DNA from: Firm-04 sp045591925
GTDB taxonomy: Bacteria; Bacillota; Clostridia; Oscillospirales; Ruminococcaceae
Length of the DNA stretch: 64,000 nucleotides
NCBI GenBank assembly: GCA_045591925.1
Contig: JAZNTW010000109.1
Coordinates: forward strand, 14,684 to 78,683
Reading direction: 5' to 3'
Position numbers and translations under genes: made by a program. Positions 58,615 through 64,000 of the stretch are shown piece after piece. Within the stretch, counting starts at the first letter, position 1. Each line of letters starts with the position of its first letter. The notes beneath the pieces were generated by a model. The model had not been told where the DNA came from, did no database searches, and worked only from the letters and a program-made list of their open reading frames with translations.

Positions 58615-59571
58615 ATGCTGAAAATGGAAAAGCCGGAAATTGAGACAAAAGAACTCCACGCTGACGGCAAATACGGTAAGTTTGAAGTCCGTCCGCTGCC
58701 GCGTGGCTACGGCATCACGATCGGTAACAGTCTCAGAAGGATTCTGCTCTCCTCTCTGCCCGGTGTGGCAGTCTATGCTGTCAAGATTGACGGTGTTCAT
58801 CACGAGCTCTCAACCATCCCCGGTGTCAAGGAGGATGTAACAGAAATCATCCTTGCAATCAAAGGTCTGACCGCAAAGCTGTATGGCGATGGTCCGAAGA
58901 CGATCTATATTGACGCCCAGGGTGAATGTGAGGTCACCGCTGCTGATATCCGCACAGATTCTGAAGTCGAGATTCTCCCGCCGTTCCCGCATATCGCGAC
59001 AATCGGTAAGGGTGCAAAGCTCGAAATGCAGATCATGCTCGATCGCGGCAGAGGTTATGTCTCCGCAGAACGCAATAAGCAGACCAGACAAAATCTGCCG
59101 CTTGATGTGATTACTGTGGATAGTATTTACACCCCGGTCTTGAAGGTGAATTATAAGGTCGAGGATACAAGACTCGGTCAGGTCACTGACTATGATAAGC
59201 TGACGATTGAAGTTTGGACCGATGGTACAGTCGGTGCGAACGATGCGCTTTCTCAGGCTGCAAGCCTGCTGACAGAATATCTCCAGCTGTTCGTCAACCT
59301 CTCTGATGAGAAGGCTTCGGAACCTGTTCTTCAGGATACCACCGATGGCGGTCAGGAGAAAAAGCTCGAGACAACCATCGAAGAGCTTGATCTGTCGGTT
59401 CGTTCGTTTAATTGCCTGAAGCGTGCCGGCATCAATACAGTCGCAGACCTCATCAGTCGTTCTGAGGACGAAATGATGAAGGTCAGAAACCTCGGCAGAA
59501 AATCGTTTGATGAGGTCAAGGAAAAACTCCAGTCTCTTGGTTTTGACCTTTCCTCGGATGACAATGACTAA
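58615..59571 (+). CDS. rpoA: RNA polymerase alpha subunit
   Basis: 318 aa. The N-terminal domain (GYGITIGNSLRRILLSSLPG, LSTIPGVKEDVTEIILAIKG) dimerises and nucleates core assembly; the C-terminal domain (SFNCLKRAGINTVADLISRSEDEMMKVRNLGRKSFDEV) binds UP elements and regulators. ACAGGAGGG supports ATG 58615. Confidence 0.98.
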   Translation: MLKMEKPEIETKELHADGKYGKFEVRPLPRGYGITIGNSLRRILLSSLPGVAVYAVKIDGVHHELSTIPGVKEDVTEIILAIKGLTAKLYGDGPKTIYIDAQGECEVTAADIRTDSEVEILPPFPHIATIGKGAKLEMQIMLDRGRGYVSAERNKQTRQNLPLDVITVDSIYTPVLKVNYKVEDTRLGQVTDYDKLTIEVWTDGTVGANDALSQAASLLTEYLQLFVNLSDEKASEPVLQDTTDGGQEKKLETTIEELDLSVRSFNCLKRAGINTVADLISRSEDEMMKVRNLGRKSFDEVKEKLQSLGFDLSSDDND

Positions 59572-59629
59572 TTCCCGATTTCAGATTTCTTTCGGATTTC
59601 TGAATGGATTTACAAAGGAGTGAAACACA

Positions 59630-59992
59630 ATGGCGGGTTCCAGAAAGCTCGGCAGAGCCACGGATCACAGAAAGGCTATGCTTCGAGGCATGGTGACATA
59701 TTTGCTTGAAAATGGTCAGATCGAAACGACCGAGACCAGAGCGAAAGAAGTTCGTTCGATGGCAGAAAAAATGATCACCATTGCAAAGGGGATCTCCGGC
59801 AACGATACCGCTGCGGATCTTCACCTGAAGCGTCAAGTTTTTGCTTATGTGACCAAGGAGAGCGTCGCAAAGAAGCTCTTCGATGAAATCGCACCGCGCT
59901 ATTCAGAGCGTAACGGCGGTTATACCAGTATGGTTAAGATCGGTCCGCGTCGCGGTGATGCGGCTGAAATGGCTATCATTAAGCTCGTATAA
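59630..59992 (+). CDS. rplQ: 50S ribosomal protein L17
   Basis: 120 aa. SRKLGRATDHRKAMLRGMVTYLLENGQIETTETRAKEVRSMAEKMIT and YSERNGGYTSMVKIGPRRGDAAEMAIIKLV. Last gene of the super-operon, followed by a terminator. Confidence 0.98.
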   Translation: MAGSRKLGRATDHRKAMLRGMVTYLLENGQIETTETRAKEVRSMAEKMITIAKGISGNDTAADLHLKRQVFAYVTKESVAKKLFDEIAPRYSERNGGYTSMVKIGPRRGDAAEMAIIKLV

Positions 59993-60007
59993 TCTGTTTG
60001 CTATCAC

Positions 60008-60044
60008 AAAGGCACTTCTGATCTCATATCAGAGGTGCCTTTTG
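60008..60044 (+). terminator. Terminator of the ribosomal super-operon
   Basis: AAAGGCACTTCTGAT and ATCAGAGGTGCCTTTT pair with a single mismatch around a 5-base loop; T-run included. Confidence 0.9.
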
Positions 60045-60163
60045 TTGTATATCTGCATATTTTGGACTTCTGATTCATAGACTATGACTGCCGGTATTCT
60101 ACACAAAACCTGTGGTGTGAATTTAGGCAGTATGTGCAGAGTCATGAAGTTTTTATCGCTCTC

Positions 60164-60193
60164 TTGCATTCTGATGATAAAAACGTGTATAAT
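60164..60193 (+). promoter_or_regulatory. Probable promoter of the M23 peptidase gene
   Basis: TTGCAT (60164-60169), 18-base spacer, TATAAT (60188-60193). Confidence 0.7.
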
Positions 60194-60239
60194 ATACCGG
60201 AAAACAATGCGTGATTCTCATTGAAAAGGAGGGCTGATT

Positions 60240-61898
60240 TTGCAGCATTTGACAGTGAAAAACGGATGGATGCGGCTTTGTGGCTGCGGCAAATTTGTCC
60301 TGCTTGGGATATTGCGTATGATTGGGCTTGTGCTATGGGGAATTCTCATGGTCGCGGTCGAAATCTTCGGTGTATTGCTGCGCGGAGCGGCATTTTGTGC
60401 TGACTGTGTGGTAAACTGGCTTCGCGCACGCCGCCAGAATGCCGCAAATGCTGCAAGGGCCTATCATATGCCGGCAAAATCACGGCTTCAAGCGGTCATG
60501 CGAATGATGCGCGAGATATTGATTGGTCGGCAGGGGATGCTTCCGGTGCTGTTCCGATTCAGCATTCCTGTGATGAGCTGCATTCTTTTGGTTGGTGTGA
60601 TTGTGCAGTTTCGAAATCGGCAATATTGCATTGCGGTTTCCGTAAATGGTGCGTCACTCGGTATCATTGCAGAGGAATCGGATTATTATGCTGCCGAAGC
60701 ACTTGTTCGAGAACGACTTGACGGCTCAGAAGCCAGAGAAAACCTGACGTTTCGGCGCAGCTTTCAACTGCGTGAATACGAAAATGGGGAAATCCTGTTG
60801 TCTGCCGGAGAGCTTGCTGATAAAATGCTGGAGCAGGCAGATATTGCGCTGACCGAAGCCTATGGCGTCTATGTCGGGGAAGAACTTCAAGGCGTGGTTT
60901 CCGATACGCATCCGATTGAAGCCGCATTGGCAAGATTGCTTGGGACGGTTACCGATCAATATGACGGTGAATTGGAAGAAGTCAAATTTGCCGATACGAT
61001 TTCCTATGAACGGGGACTGTATCCGGAGGAACGGCTCATTGCGCCGCAGAAGCTCGCGAATCAACTCACGGCTTCGGAGCATTCTACGCGTAATTACACT
61101 GTCGGACGAAATGAAACGATTTATTCCGTAGCTGCGCGTTTTTCAACTACTCCGGAAGAACTGCGCAAATTGAATCCGAGCTTGCCGGATGTGATGCCGC
61201 TTGCACAGCGCGTGAAAGTGCCGATTGTGAAGCGGCGTTTACCGGTTATCTGCACAAAAAAAGAAACCGTGCTGACCGTTCAAAATTATGATACGGTTCG
61301 CACGGAAACCAAGTCGCTTCCGAAAGGGCAGGAGGAATTGATTCGGCGCGGTGTCAAGGGCGAAAAGGAATCGCAGGTTTTGATTACCTATACGGATGGC
61401 GTGGAAACCGGGCGCAGTGAGCTTGCCGCGAAGCAGACCGTAAAGCCGATTGACGCAGAAATTGCGGTCGGGACGTTCGACGCTCAGCCCTATAGCACAG
61501 ATACCGTCGTTGACGGAAACGGAAAATATATATGGCCTGTGGATGGCGGAAAGATTACCGATTTATTTGGCGGCGAACGGGAGCATATCGGTCTGGACAT
61601 CGGGGCAGCGGAGTATTCGGAGATCTATGCAGTGGACGGCGGCAAGGTTCTCTATGCAGGCAGTGAGGATGGCTACGGAAATTTTGTCATACTCCAGCAT
61701 GACGATGGCTATTATACGGTCTATGCGCATTGTGTCGAGCTGCACGTTGAAACGGACGACAAGGTTCGCCGCGGTGATGTGATTGCACTTGTCGGGAATA
61801 CCGGTAACTCAACGGGTGCGCATTTGCATTTTGAGGTGCGCGATCCCCAAGGCGTGCGATTGAATCCGGCGTTGTTTCTTCGCGTCAATGCAGACTAA
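60240..61898 (+). CDS. Membrane-anchored M23 peptidase with LysM and G5 domains
   Basis: 552 aa. The N-terminus has hydrophobic segments at about 18-55 and 95-120 (PVMSCILLVGVIVQF). An extracytoplasmic region, a LysM domain (about 285-330, YTVGRNETIYSVAARFSTTP), a G5 domain (about 340-415) and a C-terminal M23 metalloendopeptidase domain (about 425-545) follow. Zinc motifs are HIGLDIGA (HxxxD) and GAHLHFEV (HxH). Likely a peptidoglycan crosslink hydrolase. Start TTG 60240 with AAAGGAGGG six bases upstream; the next ATG at 60270 lacks a site. Confidence 0.92.
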   Translation: MQHLTVKNGWMRLCGCGKFVLLGILRMIGLVLWGILMVAVEIFGVLLRGAAFCADCVVNWLRARRQNAANAARAYHMPAKSRLQAVMRMMREILIGRQGMLPVLFRFSIPVMSCILLVGVIVQFRNRQYCIAVSVNGASLGIIAEESDYYAAEALVRERLDGSEARENLTFRRSFQLREYENGEILLSAGELADKMLEQADIALTEAYGVYVGEELQGVVSDTHPIEAALARLLGTVTDQYDGELEEVKFADTISYERGLYPEERLIAPQKLANQLTASEHSTRNYTVGRNETIYSVAARFSTTPEELRKLNPSLPDVMPLAQRVKVPIVKRRLPVICTKKETVLTVQNYDTVRTETKSLPKGQEELIRRGVKGEKESQVLITYTDGVETGRSELAAKQTVKPIDAEIAVGTFDAQPYSTDTVVDGNGKYIWPVDGGKITDLFGGEREHIGLDIGAAEYSEIYAVDGGKVLYAGSEDGYGNFVILQHDDGYYTVYAHCVELHVETDDKVRRGDVIALVGNTGNSTGAHLHFEVRDPQGVRLNPALFLRVNAD

Positions 61899-61938
61899 AA
61901 ATGCGTATGTTCATGATACCGAACATACGCATTTGTTT
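61897..61938. terminator. Bidirectional terminator
   Basis: AAATGCGTATGTTC pairs perfectly with GAACATACGCATTT around an 8-base loop, with A-run before and T-rich tail after, between convergent genes. Confidence 0.92.
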
Positions 61939-61940
61939 TA

Positions 61941-62585
61941 TTATTTCTTGATTGCAGGCCGCAGCCTTGACCAGAGGAAGATGATGAATTGTGCAGGAAT
62001 TCCGACAAGAAATAGCTTCCAGATTACAATATCATTGATATAAAACGTTAGGAATAGCGCGCCGAGCAGCGACCAAACAAGAAATGAGATGATGAAGTAA
62101 TTCCAGCGCGGATTGAACCAGATCGAATTGAATACGAGTACGACAATCGCCGTGATTGGTGCGGCATAGATAAATAAAAACATAGAATATTCCAGATCCG
62201 GTACGGCTGCGTCCAGAACGACAAATATCATTGATGCGATCAGCCAGACCAGCATGACTGCCATTCCTGCAATGACCAATCGGTTGATCTTGGTTTGCTT
62301 TTTTGCCGGCTGTTCTTCTATGGAATCAGGGGCTGCTGCCTCTTGGGTGATGGCCTGTTTATTTGCACGTTCATCCTCTGTCAGAAGAAAATCATCTATC
62401 AAAATGCCATAGAAATCCGCAAGCTGCTTCATGACGGCAAGATCGGGCAGCGATTCACCGCGTTCCCATTTTGAGACGGCTTTATCGGAATAATGCAGCA
62501 GTTCCGCAAGCTGAACCTGCGTCAAACCTTTTTCCTTGCGCAGTGTCGAAAGATTCGTCGCGACAATTTGCTTCCAGTGTTCCAT
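61941..62585 (-). CDS. XRE-family helix-turn-helix protein with C-terminal membrane domain
   Basis: 214 aa. HTH_3 domain at residues about 8-62 (LSTLRKEKGLTQVQLAELLHYSDKAVSKWERGESLPDLAVMKQLADFYG), a linker of about 40 residues, then four membrane helices. A membrane-tethered regulator is likely; the signal and targets are unknown. GAGGAGG precedes the ATG. Its own promoter is at 62623-62651. Confidence 0.88.
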   Translation of the reverse strand: MEHWKQIVATNLSTLRKEKGLTQVQLAELLHYSDKAVSKWERGESLPDLAVMKQLADFYGILIDDFLLTEDERANKQAITQEAAAPDSIEEQPAKKQTKINRLVIAGMAVMLVWLIASMIFVVLDAAVPDLEYSMFLFIYAAPITAIVVLVFNSIWFNPRWNYFIISFLVWSLLGALFLTFYINDIVIWKLFLVGIPAQFIIFLWSRLRPAIKK

Positions 62586-62622
62586 GAATTCACCTCCTCT
62601 GTAATTTCAGGTGTCTGATTCT

Positions 62623-62651
62623 ATTATACCATATTGGCGAAAGAATTGCAA
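62623..62651 (-). promoter_or_regulatory. Promoter of the HTH membrane protein
   Basis: Minus strand: TTGCAA (62651-62646), 17 bases, TATAAT (62628-62623). Confidence 0.78.
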
Positions 62652-62754
62652 TGGACAGGATGAAAAAAATAAAATCGTTAGATTGTTAAATCATATCAAA
62701 TATAGACAAGGAATATATCGAGTAGGGTTGTAAAATTTTGATGTGACAAATTTC

Positions 62755-62768
62755 GACGTAAATACGTC
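62755..62768. promoter_or_regulatory. Palindrome upstream of degV
   Basis: GACGTAAATACGTC, a perfect 6-bp inverted repeat with a 2-base centre, of operator size. Together with the site at 62839-62856 it lies in the 354-base gap between the divergent HTH and degV genes, which holds no gene. Confidence 0.45.
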
Positions 62769-62838
62769 AAAATCACGAACTCTCCCGAAAGTAGAGCCGG
62801 TAGAATTTGAAATTATCGCAATTCTCAAAGCAGTTTCC

Positions 62839-62856
62839 GATTTCTCGAAAGAAATC
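62839..62856. promoter_or_regulatory. Inverted repeat just upstream of the degV promoter
   Basis: GATTTCTCGAAAGAAATC, 7-bp arms and a 4-base centre. It abuts the suggested -35, so a repressor bound here could block the promoter. Confidence 0.45.
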
Positions 62857-62858
62857 TC

Positions 62859-62887
62859 GTGACTTTTTTGTAAAAATCGGTTACAAT
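62859..62887 (+). promoter_or_regulatory. Possible promoter of degV
   Basis: GTGACT (62859-62864), 17-base spacer, TACAAT (62882-62887). Moderate match. Confidence 0.5.
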
Positions 62888-62939
62888 AATAACGGCGGTT
62901 CTGACCGCTAACATAATCACCGAAGGAAAGTGAGTCTTT

Positions 62940-63821
62940 ATGAAACCGAATGAAAGCTACGTATTGATTACCGACAGTGCAGCCGACCTCTCTCAGCATA
63001 TGCTGGATGCGATGGGCGTGCGCTCTATTCCGCTGAATATGTTTATGAAGGATAATCCTGCCCAGCCCTGCGAGCTGCGCGGCGCTGCTTTTTTTGACGC
63101 CCTGCGCAACGGACAGGTTGCCTGTACCTCTGCTGCGAATCTGGCGCGGTTCCGTGAAACCTTTTCCGAGGTTCTTGCGTCCGGAAAAGATATTTTATAT
63201 CTTGCATTTTCATCGGTACTCAGCTGTATGTACGCAACGGCTTGCATTGCTGCCGAGGAATTGCAGGAGGAGTATCCGGATCGCCGCATCATTGTGATTG
63301 ATACACGCTGCGCCTGCCTCGGACAGGGCTTGCTGGTTCATCACTGTGCAGAACAGCGTGAGCGCGGAATGTCGCTCGATGAGCTTGCTGAATACGTGAA
63401 AGACACCCGACTGAAAATCATGCACTGGTTCACGGTGGATGACCTGCTGTTCTTAAAGCGCGGCGGCAGAGTCGGTGCGGTATCCGCGTATGCAGGTGCC
63501 TTGCTCGGTATTAAGCCGGTTCTGCACGTAAGTGACGAGGGCAAGCTCGTTCCGGTGCAGAAGGTGCGCGGCAGAAAGAATTCGGTTTTAGAGCTTGGCA
63601 AGCGCTATCAGGCAGAATGCACCGACAAATCTGCAACCGTTTTTATTGCGCACGGTGATGCAATGGATGCGGCAGAAATGCTGAAATGTGCGCTGCAGGA
63701 ATATGGCGCAAAGCATATTGTGATCGGAGAAATTGGCCCCGTTATCGGTGCGCACGCAGGTCCGGGAACCATCGCGCTGTTTTATTTTGGCACGTCCCGC
63801 GAGGAATATCAAACACGTTAA
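62940..63821 (+). CDS. DegV family fatty-acid-binding protein
   Basis: 293 aa. Starts YVLITDSAADLSQHMLDAMGVRSIPLNMFM, typical of DegV/FakB proteins, which bind a fatty acid and present it to the FakA kinase; TSAANLARFRETF, SSVLSCMYATACIAAEEL and HWFTVDDLLFLKRGGRVG follow the family. GAAGGAAAG precedes the ATG. No fakA gene is in the window. Its TAA stop lies within the target site of a MITE-like insertion. Confidence 0.92.
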   Translation: MKPNESYVLITDSAADLSQHMLDAMGVRSIPLNMFMKDNPAQPCELRGAAFFDALRNGQVACTSAANLARFRETFSEVLASGKDILYLAFSSVLSCMYATACIAAEELQEEYPDRRIIVIDTRCACLGQGLLVHHCAEQRERGMSLDELAEYVKDTRLKIMHWFTVDDLLFLKRGGRVGAVSAYAGALLGIKPVLHVSDEGKLVPVQKVRGRKNSVLELGKRYQAECTDKSATVFIAHGDAMDAAEMLKCALQEYGAKHIVIGEIGPVIGAHAGPGTIALFYFGTSREEYQTR

Positions 63822-63999
63822 GGCAATACCGCACAGAGTTGGTGGTGCAGATACGCAGTCAGATTTTTCGTCAGAATGTATAGAAATGACGCCGCTGGGC
63901 TGACGCCCAGCAAGGAATTTCTGTGCAAAATAGCGGAAAATATGCAAGTACAAGTAGATGTGCCGCCAAGCCGTAAGGCGGACTTTGCGCGGTGTTGCC
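63822..63999. mobile_element. MITE-like element, copy 2 (178 bp)
   Basis: Same ends and length as the copy at 24326-24503, with about four substitutions. TTAA precedes it (63818-63821) and T follows at the window edge, consistent with a 4-bp TTAA duplication that would continue outside. The internal GCTGGGCTGACGCCCAGC hairpin is perfect here and imperfect in copy 1. Confidence 0.83.
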
Positions 64000-64000
64000 T

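Noticed and set aside
63588..63953. Open frame running across MITE copy 2, also seen across copy 1
   Set aside because: It exists only because both copies share sequence; it lacks a start signal and overlaps degV antisense.

Overview
The window reads as a chromosomal segment of an anaerobic Gram-positive bacterium of the class Clostridia, most likely a Ruminococcus-like member of the Oscillospiraceae. The support is the order of the ribosomal protein cluster (S10 to L17 with SecY, Adk, Map, a KOW protein, IF-1 and L36), a zinc-type S14, a cotJABC spore-coat operon, AAAGGAGG-type ribosome binding sites before most genes, BspA-like surface proteins, a choline/cell-wall-binding-repeat amidase, and sigma-A promoters close to TTGACA-N17-TATAAT. 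No rRNA, CRISPR array or intact transposase was seen. The species is an inference, not a match.

Layout: 1-6604 is the infB translation/processing operon (infB, a small acidic protein, rbfA, nrnA, truB, ribF). 6709-11998 is a Gld-like ABC-2 transporter operon (ATPase, permease, GldG-like protein, DUF4340 protein, small protein). 12086-15693 (minus) is formate-THF ligase, a small membrane protein and a PutP-type symporter. 16035-17477 is a vWA lipoprotein with two tandem-repeat tracts. 17599-20398 (minus) is the most unusual locus: one gene fusing a xylose-isomerase-like TIM barrel to an acyl-CoA synthetase, behind a consensus promoter, a 28-codon leader ORF, a folded leader RNA and a strong terminator. 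20577-21696 is cotJABC. 21763-23274 is a pyridoxal kinase-like gene overlapping an ECF S-component, behind duplicated promoters. 23369-24963 holds a phosphodiesterase and then a degraded stretch with a helicase (HsdR-like) relic and a 178-bp MITE-like element.

24964-34623 is metabolism and repair: alanine racemase, uracil-DNA glycosylase, and a methionine/one-carbon set (metF, a detached MetH-activation protein, trmO, a methyltransferase, metH without its activation domain, dtd), then aspartate kinase. 34805-38083 is a GGDEF protein and a secreted amidase. 38288-42370 is a scar: tRNA-Trp, three consecutive terminators, a serine-recombinase relic, a truncated BspA-like gene with an in-frame stop, and a TetR-like gene. 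42489-43477 has a hotdog thioesterase and a small membrane protein. 43645-60044 is the S10-spc-alpha super-operon, whose long leader carries its own terminator. 60164-63999 has an M23 peptidase with LysM and G5 domains, an HTH membrane protein, a DegV protein and a second near-identical MITE copy inserted at the degV stop codon.

The genes mostly cooperate in translation, folate/methionine one-carbon metabolism (fhs, metF, metH and its activator) and the cell envelope. The accessory signal is concentrated at 20125-20400, 24204-24503, 38364-41293 and 63822-63999.
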